This document shows, piece after piece, positions 1-8,105 of a DNA stretch of 52,172 nt. Each line of letters opens with the position of its first letter. The first letter of the stretch is position 1. Under the pieces are notes generated by a model. The model did not search any database and was not told the DNA's origin. It saw nothing but the letters and a program-made list of their open reading frames with translations. Source of the stretch: Paenibacillus alkaliterrae (GTDB lineage: Bacteria > Bacillota > Bacilli > Paenibacillales > Paenibacillaceae); contig NZ_JAKGAP010000048.1 of assembly GCF_021532375.1 (NCBI RefSeq), positions 1 to 52,172 of the forward strand, given 5' to 3'. The translations under genes and the position numbers were made by a program.

Positions 1-39
1 CAGCGTTCGTCCTGAGCCAGGATCAAACTCTCCAAATGG
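1..39 (-). rRNA. 16S ribosomal RNA, 5' end only (partial)
   Basis: Read leftward, the first bases match the conserved 5' end of bacterial 16S rRNA (GAGAGTTTGATCCTGGCTCA). The gene runs out of the left edge of the window. The mature 5' end is placed near position 39 by comparison with the usual start of 16S rRNA and is approximate to a few bases. Confidence 0.95.
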
Positions 40-230
40 AAGTTTTCGCATCGACGCGATGTCGATGAGAAAAGCTTCATGTGTTTGACTTGCTCATTAC
101 TTTTTATCGCTTTTCTCACAATCCGTTAGGATTGTAAGGGCAGTTTCACTCGTTGTTCAGTTTTCAAAGAGCAATCTTTTCTTTCGTTTGTTTCGCTCGC
201 CGTCCGCTTGTTTCTCTCGGCCGGAATTAG
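40..230 (-). promoter_or_regulatory. rrn leader with boxA and processing stems
   Basis: This is the transcribed leader between the rrn promoter and 16S. A boxA antitermination element (TGCTCTTTGAAAACTG read leftward) lies at 158-173, as in Bacillus rrn leaders. Two small inverted repeats follow, ACAATCC/GGATTGT at about 119-135 and CATCGAC/GTCGATG at about 50-66. They are plausible precursor-processing or leader stems. There is no coding capacity here. Confidence 0.7.
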
Positions 231-260
231 AATATATCATGTATCCGCCCAACATTGCAA
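231..260 (-). promoter_or_regulatory. rrn promoter
   Basis: Reading leftward, a -35 TTGCAA (255-260) is followed by an 18-bp spacer and a -10 TATATT (231-236). Immediately upstream (261-295) is an A/T-only stretch resembling an UP element, as expected for a strong rRNA promoter. Only 36 bp separate the -35 from the stop codon of the SWIM gene, with no clear terminator between them. Confidence 0.7.
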
Positions 261-296
261 GTGTTTTTATAAAACTTTTTAAAATTAATTTGAAAG

Positions 297-1025
297 CTAC
301 TCTATATCAATGCCGAACACGTCTGTAATATCCGCATCCTTCATAACTCTGCGGCCTTTCTTCTTCGATTTCTCGAGCAGCGTTTTCGATTGCTTAGAAA
401 CGGTCTCGGAAATAAGCTCGTCAACATTGACATTCCGAAGCCTGAAAAATAACGCCGTATCATCATCCAGCCGTGCGCCAATACCGTAGAGCACCGCAGC
501 TACGTGCTTGCACATGTTGGCAGAGTCCGGACAGCTGCAATGCAAGGAAATGTCCTTCGGGGCCGGAAACAAGCCCGTTCCCTTGGCAGTAAACAAGCTG
601 GAGAGCGCTTTGGGAAACTTCCCTTCCATCAGCTCCTGCAGCGAATCCATTTTGCCTGCGCATTCTGCCACTAACGCTTGCCACACTTCCTGTGACAAAG
701 GAACAATTCGAACCGTTACCTGATAAGGCTTAGAGCCGCTTCCCTGTACGAGCGCCTCTATAACGCCTTGCTTCAATTGAAGATCAAGCACCGCACCGTG
801 GCGAACGTAGCTTCGTCCCCGATCAATGCGATTCGAGTAGTCGGAATACCTTTCCAAATTTTCGCACCAGGACATGCCCCACCAAGTCTTCGCGATTTTC
901 TTACCCGTAATAACGACGGGAGAAATATTCGGGTTTTTCTTGCGCAGCTTTTCTATAGTGTTCTGGGCTAACCTGCGTTTCTCCGCTACAGGGACATATT
1001 CCGGAAAATAGTCAAAACGCGCCAT
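297..1025 (-). CDS. SWIM zinc-finger protein (YwqB-like)
   Basis: A 242-residue protein carrying a SWIM zinc finger of the form C-x-C-x6-C-x-H (C163, C165, C172, H174 counted from the chosen ATG). SWIM domains bind nucleic acids or proteins and often partner SNF2 helicases. It sits directly downstream of such a helicase on the same strand; the pair resembles Bacillus YwqA/YwqB. The reading frame is open to a TTG at 1043, but the ATG at 1025 is chosen because GGAGGAGGT lies 7 nt before it and because TTG at 1043 would lie inside that ribosome-binding site. The N-terminal part (WWGMSWCENLERYSDYSNR) is the conserved region seen in these proteins. It is probably cotranscribed with the helicase. 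The biological role of the pair is not established; genome maintenance is an inference. Confidence 0.88.
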   Translation of the reverse strand: MARFDYFPEYVPVAEKRRLAQNTIEKLRKKNPNISPVVITGKKIAKTWWGMSWCENLERYSDYSNRIDRGRSYVRHGAVLDLQLKQGVIEALVQGSGSKPYQVTVRIVPLSQEVWQALVAECAGKMDSLQELMEGKFPKALSSLFTAKGTGLFPAPKDISLHCSCPDSANMCKHVAAVLYGIGARLDDDTALFFRLRNVNVDELISETVSKQSKTLLEKSKKKGRRVMKDADITDVFGIDIE

Positions 1026-1043
1026 GGCGGGCACCTCCTCCAA

Positions 1044-3749
1044 TTATACGGACAGCTTGAACAAATTCATCAGCTGCTCGTTATCCAGCTCCGTTATCCA
1101 GTTTTCCTGGATGTCGGGAACAATTTCATTTGAAAGCTTTGTTTTCTCCTCGATCAATTGATCGATCTTCTCTTCAATAGTACCTCGCGTTATAAACTTG
1201 TGCACGATTACGTTTTTCAACTGCCCGATCCGAAAAGCCCGATCCGTCGCTTGATTCTCGACAGCCGGATTCCACCAGCGGTCGAAATGAATGACATGGT
1301 TCGCATTCGTTAGATTCAGGCCGACTCCGCCCGCTTTAATGGACAGCACCATGAACGGAATATAATCCTCTCCTTGAAACCTGGCGACAAGCTCCTTCCG
1401 CTTGCTCACCGCCGTTTCACCATGCAGTACGAGACCTTTATGCTGGAAGACCTGCTCCAGAAAGGCGCTGATCGCTCCGGTCATTTCTTTGAACTGTGTA
1501 AAAACAAGCACTCGTTCCCGCTTCTCGCATATCGTCCCGCATATTTCCCGCAGACGGTCAAACTTCCCGCTCTCCTCTTCCGCGAAGCCGCTCTGACCAA
1601 GGTATTGGTCGGGATGGTTGCAGATCTGCTTCAGCTTCATGAGCGATGCAAGCACCAGCCCCTTGCGCTCGATCCCCTCATCGGCCGCTTCAAGCTTCTC
1701 CGTCAGCTCCTTTACGAGCTTATTGTAGAGCACGATCTGCTTCTTGTTAAGCGAAGCGTAGGTTTTCATCTCAATTTTGTCAGGCAAATCGGAAATAACC
1801 GTCTTGTCCGTCTTCAGCCTTCTCAGAATGAACGGGCTCACCGTCTGCTTCAGCCTGGCGTAGCCATCCGGCTTCTCCTTCAGCTTTTTCGTGAATTCCG
1901 TAAACTCCTTCGCCGTGCCAAGCAAACCCTTATTCAGAAAATCGAATAAAGACCATAAATCGGACAGCCGATTCTCGATCGGCGTGCCGGTCATCGCTAT
2001 TTTACAGCCGGCCTTTATTTGCTTGACGACTTTTGTCTGCTTCGTTCCCGGATTTTTGATGGCCTGTGCCTCGTCCAAAATCAAGTTATGCCAGGTCATG
2101 TCTCTCAGCCAATCATATTTAAGCAGCATGCCGTAGGTCGTAATGAACAAATCATGCTCCTCCAGGCAGCGGCTGCCCAGCTCCTCCGACAGCTTATTCT
2201 CTGAAGGGTGGAGGACGTAAGCTTTTAACGAAGGAGCGAATTTCGCAATTTCACTCATCCAGTTGCCAATCAGCGAAGCCGGAACGACGAGCAGCGTTTT
2301 CTCCTGCTTGTTCGCACGGATATAATTGAGCAAAGCAATAATCTGCACCGTTTTTCCAAGCCCCATATCGTCGGCGAGACAAGCTCCAAGCCCCAGCGAT
2401 TTCATCAAATAAAGCCAGCTCAAGCCGCGCTCCTGATAAACCCTTAGGCTGGCGTGAAAATTGTCCCCCGTCGCGACCCGCTCTATCGTATCCGGTCTCG
2501 TCAGCCTGGAGAGCATCGATTCGAGCCACTCTCCATTACTAACCTCAAGCTCGCATACATCCTCCGGCACATCCAGCAGCTTGTCCGTATTCAGTCGGAA
2601 ACGCAGCGCTTCAACTATGCTCATACCGGAATGATTCGTCAATGCCTGCACCTGCTCGTAAGCCTTCAGCACTTCCCCCAGCTTATCGTGGTTAACTTCT
2701 ACCCACTTTCCTTTAATAAACGTGAGCCCTTCCGCTTCAGCGAGCATGGCCTTCAATTCTTCAATCGATAATGCATCGCCGCCAAGCAGCAGCTCCGCAT
2801 CGAAATCAACCAGCTGATCAAAGCCCAGAAGAGAAGGCGGCTTCTCGCCTACGCTTACCGATATTTTCAAGGAATCCGACTTGCTCCGCCACCACTTCGG
2901 TATGCGGCAAACGATTCCGGACTCCTCATAGAGCTTTATTTCCTTCAAAAAGATATAAGCTTCTTCAGCGGTCAGGCCAATCGGATGAAAGATATCTCCA
3001 GACTCGACAAGCTCCGAAATAAACTCGCTTTGCTCCGAAGCCTTATTTACCGTCGCGAGCAATTCCAGCAGCTTGCCGCTATTCTCTCCATATTCAACGA
3101 GTGCGTTAAGCAGCGGCAAATGTTTGGACTTCACTTCCTTTGCCGTTTGCGCCGCATAGGTTGCAAGGAAAGAAAAGGGGTATTCCGCCTCCTTCTTGCT
3201 CTCGACCAAGTGAAAAAAAACACGTCCCGCCAAATGGATCCGGGGATTCATGGACGTCAGCAATTGCTGGACGCTGCCTTCATAGGCCGCAATCTCTTGG
3301 CTGAAAGCGCGCTGAAGCTTTGCCCATAGCTGCTCGATCCATTGCCCATCCAGATGATTGGAGCCGATCAGGAAGGGGGCGTGAAGCAGCAGCGCCTCTC
3401 GCTCCTGCTCCTCCAAATCAATTAGAGTCTGTTCACGCAGCCATTCGATATCCGGATTCGCAGCAAGCCGCTTAATGAAAGCAGAAGCAATTCGAACGAT
3501 ATAACTAAGTGATTCGGACAAACTTTGCGTCTGTGCCACGAAGCCTAACGCGAACAGAGTTTTCTCCGTATTATCCCGATATTGCTGGTATAACTTCCGC
3601 TGCATAGCGAGCCGACTTTGGTCCAGCTTCTCGTCCGTCGCCTGCCAATCCAGCTCGAACTGACCATCCGCTCTAAGCACCGCGATAAGCTCCTTGTTCT
3701 TCGTATCTCCGGCAGCTTCCGCATATTCAAGTTCCAGCATGAGCGGCAT
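1044..3749 (-). CDS. SNF2-family DEAD/DEAH-box helicase (YwqA-like)
   Basis: A 901-residue superfamily 2 ATPase of the SNF2/Rad54 type. The first ~440 residues correspond to the SNF2 helicase-associated region. The ATPase core follows, with Walker A DDMGLGKT (460-467), motif II DEAQ (559-562), motif III GTPIENRLSDLWSL and, in the second lobe, SIKAGGVGLNLT and motif VI QATDRAFRIGQ. All key residues are present, so it should be an active DNA translocase. Length is near that of bacterial homologues. The ATG at 3749 has GGAG 6 nt upstream; an ATG three codons in is less well placed. It is followed without a gap by the SWIM zinc-finger gene. A role in DNA repair or recombination is inferred from the family only. 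Confidence 0.92.
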   Translation of the reverse strand: MPLMLELEYAEAAGDTKNKELIAVLRADGQFELDWQATDEKLDQSRLAMQRKLYQQYRDNTEKTLFALGFVAQTQSLSESLSYIVRIASAFIKRLAANPDIEWLREQTLIDLEEQEREALLLHAPFLIGSNHLDGQWIEQLWAKLQRAFSQEIAAYEGSVQQLLTSMNPRIHLAGRVFFHLVESKKEAEYPFSFLATYAAQTAKEVKSKHLPLLNALVEYGENSGKLLELLATVNKASEQSEFISELVESGDIFHPIGLTAEEAYIFLKEIKLYEESGIVCRIPKWWRSKSDSLKISVSVGEKPPSLLGFDQLVDFDAELLLGGDALSIEELKAMLAEAEGLTFIKGKWVEVNHDKLGEVLKAYEQVQALTNHSGMSIVEALRFRLNTDKLLDVPEDVCELEVSNGEWLESMLSRLTRPDTIERVATGDNFHASLRVYQERGLSWLYLMKSLGLGACLADDMGLGKTVQIIALLNYIRANKQEKTLLVVPASLIGNWMSEIAKFAPSLKAYVLHPSENKLSEELGSRCLEEHDLFITTYGMLLKYDWLRDMTWHNLILDEAQAIKNPGTKQTKVVKQIKAGCKIAMTGTPIENRLSDLWSLFDFLNKGLLGTAKEFTEFTKKLKEKPDGYARLKQTVSPFILRRLKTDKTVISDLPDKIEMKTYASLNKKQIVLYNKLVKELTEKLEAADEGIERKGLVLASLMKLKQICNHPDQYLGQSGFAEEESGKFDRLREICGTICEKRERVLVFTQFKEMTGAISAFLEQVFQHKGLVLHGETAVSKRKELVARFQGEDYIPFMVLSIKAGGVGLNLTNANHVIHFDRWWNPAVENQATDRAFRIGQLKNVIVHKFITRGTIEEKIDQLIEEKTKLSNEIVPDIQENWITELDNEQLMNLFKLSV

Positions 3750-4000
3750 CTTCCTCTCCGTAAGTCAAATTCAAGAAACTGCTTTCGTTTCGCATTTTAA
3801 TTACATTGCTCTGTGCCAATAATACCATGGAGCTTAAAGAAATTCACTAAATTAGGCAGGAGAAGGAAAGCACCACATATTCGCCGAGCACACCTACTTC
3901 TGCGCTAATCAGACCGCTTCTCTCGTTTACCGCACCTCCGACATAGATTCAGCCGTCTCGTGCAGATGCTATTGAATGAAACGGTCATAGTCGAGCATGC

Positions 4001-4038
4001 AGAAAGCGCTTTACAATTCATTAACGATCATATACAAT
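4001..4038 (+). promoter_or_regulatory. fru operon promoter overlapped by a cre (CcpA) site
   Basis: A -35 TTTACA (4010-4015), a 17-bp spacer and a -10 TACAAT (4033-4038) form a good sigma-A promoter. AGAAAGCGCTTTAC (4001-4014) matches the palindromic core AAGCGCTT of catabolite-responsive elements and overlaps the -35. Bound CcpA would be expected to block RNA polymerase. Confidence 0.7.
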
Positions 4039-4048
4039 CATAAATAAG

Positions 4049-4121
4049 AATGAATGAGCAATATTTAAGCTAGAATTTATGAATCGATCACAAATGAGCA
4101 CAATATAAACAAATGAATGAG
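4049..4121 (+). promoter_or_regulatory. Direct repeats, candidate FruR operators
   Basis: AATGAGCA occurs at 4053-4060 and again at 4093-4100, exactly 40 bp apart. The longer form AATGAATGAG occurs at 4049-4058 and 4112-4121. DeoR-family repressors commonly bind several spaced repeats downstream of the promoter. Assignment to FruR is an inference from position. Confidence 0.4.
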
Positions 4122-4147
4122 GATTGGAATGAAGGAGGAGGATGAGC

Positions 4148-4936
4148 ATGCTGTTCGAAGAGGAACGCAAGCGGCTAATCGCCGATTATGTCCAACAGCA
4201 AGGACGCGCATCAGTACAGGAGCTGGCCAACCACTTTCAAGTGTCGGAATCGACCGTAAGACGAGACCTAAGAGATCTTGAGGAGCTGCTGCATCTGCGG
4301 CGTACACATGGCGGTGCGGTCGCTATGCTTCAGAATGACAACATGGAGCCAACCTTCGTTGAGAAGGAGGATCGCTTTCAACAGCAGAAGCTGGCCATTG
4401 CCCAAGCAGCTGTGTCGCTCATTCGCGAAGGAGACACTATTCTGCTCGACTCGGGAACGACGACCTATCATTTGGCGAAGCTGCTGAAGGGCTTTAAGCG
4501 GTTAACGGTCGTGACCAATTCGGTCATGGTCGCACAGGAACTTGCAGATGAGAAGAATATGGAGCTTCTGCTTACCGGCGGCACCCTCCGCCCTGAAACA
4601 CTAGCCATGGTTGGGCCGTTCGCCGAACGAGCCATTGCAGACGTTCATGTCGACAAAGTCTTCCTGGCTACGAACGGCTTCGACATACAAACTGGATTAA
4701 CGACGCCTAATATGATAGAAGCCTCCACGAAGAACAGGATGATCCGCTCCGCTCAGAAGGTTGTTTTACTTGCCGACCACAGCAAGCATGGACGAATATC
4801 CTTCTGCCGCTTCGGAGATATGACAGACGTTACAACGTTAATTACCGACAAACTCCTCCCTTCTGACGCGGTGCAGCAATTGGAAAATGCCGGGCTAGAG
4901 GTAACTCTGGCCGATCTTGGGGGTGTACTGTCATGA
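4148..4936 (+). CDS. fruR: DeoR-family transcriptional repressor FruR
   Basis: A 262-residue DeoR-family regulator. The N-terminal winged helix-turn-helix spans about residues 4-56 (VQELANHFQVSESTVRRDLR), and the C-terminal sensor domain contains the family hallmarks DSGTTTYHLAK and TNSVMVAQEL. The family binds phosphorylated sugars; as first gene of the operon this protein most likely responds to fructose 1-phosphate, the product of the PTS and substrate of the next gene. Two in-frame ATGs exist. 4148 is chosen because AAGGAGG lies 9 nt upstream, against 3 nt for the ATG at 4142. The stop overlaps the fruK start (ATGA). It probably represses its own operon. Confidence 0.9.
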   Translation: MLFEEERKRLIADYVQQQGRASVQELANHFQVSESTVRRDLRDLEELLHLRRTHGGAVAMLQNDNMEPTFVEKEDRFQQQKLAIAQAAVSLIREGDTILLDSGTTTYHLAKLLKGFKRLTVVTNSVMVAQELADEKNMELLLTGGTLRPETLAMVGPFAERAIADVHVDKVFLATNGFDIQTGLTTPNMIEASTKNRMIRSAQKVVLLADHSKHGRISFCRFGDMTDVTTLITDKLLPSDAVQQLENAGLEVTLADLGGVLS

Positions 4937-5877
4937 AGCCGGCTGAACCAGTCATCACGGTTACGCTTAATCCGGCTCTTGACAAAACGGTCACGCTCGA
5001 GAAGTTTGAGTACGGGGGCTTGAACCGCATTAAGGAAATACGTACCGATGCCGGCGGCAAGGGGATCAATGTCGCTAAGGTGCTGAGGCACTTTGGGGTG
5101 AATGTCAGCGCCTTAGGCCTGGCGGCCGGCTATCAGGGACAAGTGATTCGCGATAAGCTGCATGGGCTTGGTATCCGCTCCGTCCTGCTGGAAGCAATTG
5201 GAGAAACCAGAGTGAACCTAAAGGCCGTCGACGAATCCACGAAGCAGACAACAGAACTCAACGAGCCGGGCTTTATTGTAGACGACCTGCTCCTGGGACA
5301 ATTTCTCGATACCTACAAGGCTGAAGCTGCCGAATCGTCAATTGTCGTCCTTGGAGGCAGCTTACCGCCCGGTACACCGCCGGATTACTATCGCACCTTG
5401 ATCGAAAATGCGCGCAGCAAAAGCATTCGTACCGTCCTCGATGCGGACGGCGTGGCGCTGGCGCTAGGCATCGAAGCGGCGCCGTTCGCCATCAAGCCGA
5501 ATATTCATGAGCTGGAAACGCTGCTTGGGGCAACGTTTGACAGAATCGAACATGTAATTGATGCCGCAAGATCTCTGCTTGACAGAGGCATTGAGTATGT
5601 ACTGGTGTCCATGGGTGCTGAAGGCTCCCTGCTCGTCAATAAGGATAAAGCCGTGAGAGCCAGCCCCTTCCCGATTACGCCCCTAAGCACTGTCGGGGCA
5701 GGCGATTCGATGGTTGCCGCCATGGTCTACAGCATACTCAGCGGCAAATCCTTTGAAGATATGGCCAGATGGACCTCGGCTGCAGGGACGATAACCGCTT
5801 CCAAGCCGGGTACACAGGTATGCACGCTTCAAGAGGTGCAAGATTCCATTCCTATGGTTAAGCTTACGCATTTTTAG
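4933..5877 (+). CDS. fruK: 1-phosphofructokinase FruK
   Basis: A 314-residue PfkB-family sugar kinase that phosphorylates fructose 1-phosphate to fructose 1,6-bisphosphate with ATP. Visible motifs are the N-terminal TLNPALDKT, the glycine-rich GGKGINVAKVL (41-51), the KPN/HELE region (188-194) and the anion hole with catalytic base GAGDSM (D258). Length matches FruK. The ATG overlaps the fruR stop by 4 nt, implying translational coupling. It is followed by the EIIBC gene, which supplies its substrate. The closely related tagatose-6-phosphate kinases are the main alternative, but the fructose EII context supports FruK. Confidence 0.93.
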   Translation: MKPAEPVITVTLNPALDKTVTLEKFEYGGLNRIKEIRTDAGGKGINVAKVLRHFGVNVSALGLAAGYQGQVIRDKLHGLGIRSVLLEAIGETRVNLKAVDESTKQTTELNEPGFIVDDLLLGQFLDTYKAEAAESSIVVLGGSLPPGTPPDYYRTLIENARSKSIRTVLDADGVALALGIEAAPFAIKPNIHELETLLGATFDRIEHVIDAARSLLDRGIEYVLVSMGAEGSLLVNKDKAVRASPFPITPLSTVGAGDSMVAAMVYSILSGKSFEDMARWTSAAGTITASKPGTQVCTLQEVQDSIPMVKLTHF

Positions 5878-5913
5878 AAGATCTTTTGCTCAATTTAAGG
5901 AGGGTCATCATTT

Positions 5914-7296
5914 ATGAAAAAGTTACTCGCCGTAACAGCTTGTCCAACAGGAGTTGCCCACACTTATATGGCAGCTGAATCCCTGATCAAAGCAGCTAAA
6001 GAAAAAGATATACCATTGAAAGTGGAAACCCGCGGCGCCGTCGGCGTCGAGAATGAATTCACCGAGCAGGAAATTGCAGAGGCTCATGCCATCATCGTCG
6101 CTGCGGATACCGATGTACTTGAATCCCGTTTCGCAGGCAAGCCCGTCGTAAAGGTGCCTGTCGCCCAAGCGATCAAAAACCCGGCCGGACTTCTGGACGA
6201 AGCGCTCAGCAGGCAAGCATCCGCTCCCGGCGATTTTGCCCAGCAGGTCGAACAGTCGAAGGCGCAGCGCAGCTCGTCGCGCAGCGGTCCTTATAAGCAT
6301 CTGATGACCGGGGTATCGCATATGCTGCCGCTCGTTGTTGCAGGCGGATTGCTTATTGCCTTGTCCTTCGTCTTCGGCATCGAAGCGTTCAAGGAAGAAG
6401 GAACCTTGGCCGCAGCGCTGATGCAAATCGGCGGAGGCTCCGCTTTCGCTTTGATGGTACCGATTCTAGCCGGCTTTATCGCCTTCTCTATTGCCGAAAA
6501 GCCGGGTCTGGCTCCCGGACTTATTGGCGGCATGCTGGCATCCAGTATCGGGGCGGGCTTCCTTGGCGGTATACTAGCCGGATTTCTGGCAGGATATACA
6601 GCTTTTGCCTTGAAGAAATATATTAAGCTTCCGCGCAATCTGGAAGGCTTGAAGCCCATACTGCTTATTCCGCTCCTGGCATCCGCAATTACGGGCCTTC
6701 TCATGATTTATGTCATTGGTGAGCCGGTGAAAGGCATTATGGATGGACTAACGAGTTGGTTGACTGGACTAGGTACAACTAACGCCATTCTGCTCGGTCT
6801 GCTCCTTGGCGCTATGATGGCTTTCGACATGGGCGGTCCTGTGAACAAAGCCGCTTATACCTTCGCGGTTGGACTTCTGGCGAGTGATGTATACGGCCCG
6901 ATGGCCGCAGTCATGGCTGCTGGTATGACACCTCCGCTTGGTCTATGGCTTGCAACCTTAATTGCAAAAAATAAATTCACGAAGGAAGAAAAAGATGCCG
7001 GCAAAGCCGCTTCGGTCCTAGGTATCTCCTTCATTACGGAAGGTGCGATTCCATTCGCTGCCGGCGATCCTTTCCGGGTCATCCCTTCTATTATAGCCGG
7101 CTCGTCAGTAACCGGCGCATTGTCGATGGCATTCGGCGCTACACTGCGCGCTCCGCACGGCGGCATCTTCGTGCTTCCGATACCGAATGCGGTAGGCCAT
7201 GTCGCTCTATACGCACTCGCTATTATCATCGGAACTGTCGTAACAGCTATCCTGCTCAGCCTTCTTAAAAAACCGGTTGAACAACGTCTTTCATAA
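5914..7296 (+). CDS. fruA: PTS fructose transporter, EIIBC subunit
   Basis: A 460-residue membrane permease of the fructose-mannitol PTS family. Residues 1-100 form the IIB domain with the phosphorylated cysteine C10 in [13 protein letters not shown]. After a serine/arginine-rich linker (around 105-125), the IIC domain has about eight to ten hydrophobic helices and the conserved HGGIF-type motif near the end. It imports fructose and delivers fructose 1-phosphate to the cytoplasm. Unlike Bacillus FruA, which fuses IIA, IIB and IIC, the IIA domain is a separate downstream gene. The ATG has AGGAGG 9-10 nt upstream. The 36-nt gap from fruK is compatible with one transcript. Confidence 0.93.
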   Translation: MKKLLAVTACPTGVAHTYMAAESLIKAAKEKDIPLKVETRGAVGVENEFTEQEIAEAHAIIVAADTDVLESRFAGKPVVKVPVAQAIKNPAGLLDEALSRQASAPGDFAQQVEQSKAQRSSSRSGPYKHLMTGVSHMLPLVVAGGLLIALSFVFGIEAFKEEGTLAAALMQIGGGSAFALMVPILAGFIAFSIAEKPGLAPGLIGGMLASSIGAGFLGGILAGFLAGYTAFALKKYIKLPRNLEGLKPILLIPLLASAITGLLMIYVIGEPVKGIMDGLTSWLTGLGTTNAILLGLLLGAMMAFDMGGPVNKAAYTFAVGLLASDVYGPMAAVMAAGMTPPLGLWLATLIAKNKFTKEEKDAGKAASVLGISFITEGAIPFAAGDPFRVIPSIIAGSSVTGALSMAFGATLRAPHGGIFVLPIPNAVGHVALYALAIIIGTVVTAILLSLLKKPVEQRLS

Positions 7297-7319
7297 AAAT
7301 AGCTCAGGAGGAACAGAAC

Positions 7320-7772
7320 ATGAACATTAATGCCTTGCTTGATGAGAAATCCATCTTTATCCCTATGAACGCAAGTGACAAAAACTCGGTTATTTCCAGC
7401 ATGATTGACGGTCTTGCAGCCTCCGGATCCATATCGAATAAAGAAGAATATATGAATGCGGTGCTCACTCGCGAGAGCACCGGCTCAACGGGCATCGGTT
7501 TCAACGTAGCCATTCCCCACGGTAAATCCAAAGGCGTCTTGAAGCCCGGACTTGCCTTTGCCAAGCTGTCTGCGCCAACGGACTGGGATTCGCTTGACGG
7601 ACAGCCGGTAAACATTGTATTCATGATTGCCGTACCCGAGGAAGCGGCCGGCAACGAGCATCTTCAAATCTTAATTGCCTTATCCCGCAAGCTCATCGAT
7701 TCCGATTTCCGCGATAAACTTATGCGCATCGAGCACGCAGATCAATTAAAAAACCTGCTCGCTGCTATTTAA
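7320..7772 (+). CDS. PTS fructose transporter, EIIA subunit
   Basis: A 150-residue cytoplasmic EIIA of the fructose-mannitol (PTS_EIIA_2) family. The phosphorylated histidine is H67 in GIGFNVAIPHGKS, the usual signature. It accepts phosphate from HPr and passes it to C10 of the EIIBC. Length is that of a single-domain IIA, confirming that the transporter is split. The ATG has AGGAGG 8 nt upstream. It lies between the EIIBC and HPr genes in a tightly packed operon. Confidence 0.93.
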   Translation: MNINALLDEKSIFIPMNASDKNSVISSMIDGLAASGSISNKEEYMNAVLTRESTGSTGIGFNVAIPHGKSKGVLKPGLAFAKLSAPTDWDSLDGQPVNIVFMIAVPEEAAGNEHLQILIALSRKLIDSDFRDKLMRIEHADQLKNLLAAI

Positions 7773-7790
7773 ACTTAGGAGGAAACAAGC

Positions 7791-8063
7791 ATGCATGCAC
7801 AGCAAGTAACTATTCAGAACGCCTCCGGCTTTCATATCCGTCCTGCCCAGCTATTTTCTGAGAAGGCCGTATTGTTTCAATCTACCATTCTCATCAAACC
7901 GGAAGGTACGACCACGGTTGCAGATGCGAAAAGCATACTGAACCTGATGACGCTGGGGCTCGACAAAGGCTCCGTCATTACGATCGAGGCCGAGGGTTCC
8001 GATGAGGTTGAAGCTGTACAGCAGCTATCCGAGCTTGTGCTAAGCGGCTTTGGAGAGAACTAG
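7791..8063 (+). CDS. HPr-family phosphocarrier protein
   Basis: A 90-residue HPr. The catalytic histidine H15 sits in GFHIRPAQ (the usual form is GLHARPA), with the conserved R17. S48 in AKSILNLMTLG aligns with the regulatory Ser46 of Gram-positive HPr, so HPr kinase could phosphorylate it. It would carry phosphate from Enzyme I to the EIIA encoded just upstream. AGGAGG precedes the ATG by 8 nt. It may be a paralogue dedicated to fructose or the only HPr of the genome; the window cannot tell. The A-to-I change beside the catalytic histidine suggests a divergent copy. Confidence 0.92.
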   Translation: MHAQQVTIQNASGFHIRPAQLFSEKAVLFQSTILIKPEGTTTVADAKSILNLMTLGLDKGSVITIEAEGSDEVEAVQQLSELVLSGFGEN

Positions 8064-8105
8064 TCAGCAGCTTCTATAAGCCTGAACAAGGAGGAACACG
8101 AATTG

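Larger units (their letters stand above)
3750..4147. other. Intergenic region between helicase and fru operon
   Basis: This divergent region holds the fru promoter with its cre (4001-4038) and repeated motifs that may be FruR operators (4049-4121). In 3750-4000 I see no gene and no confident promoter for the leftward helicase. Confidence 0.6.

Noticed and set aside
1026..1043. TTG start at 1043 for the SWIM protein
   Set aside because: It would lie within the ribosome-binding site of the well-placed ATG at 1025.
1374..1949. Long open frames antisense to the helicase and to other large genes
   Set aside because: They mirror the codon pattern of the conserved genes on the other strand and show no family motifs or ribosome-binding sites.
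7791..8063. HPr-like gene as Crh (regulatory HPr without catalytic histidine)
   Set aside because: The catalytic histidine H15 is present, so it can act as a phosphocarrier.
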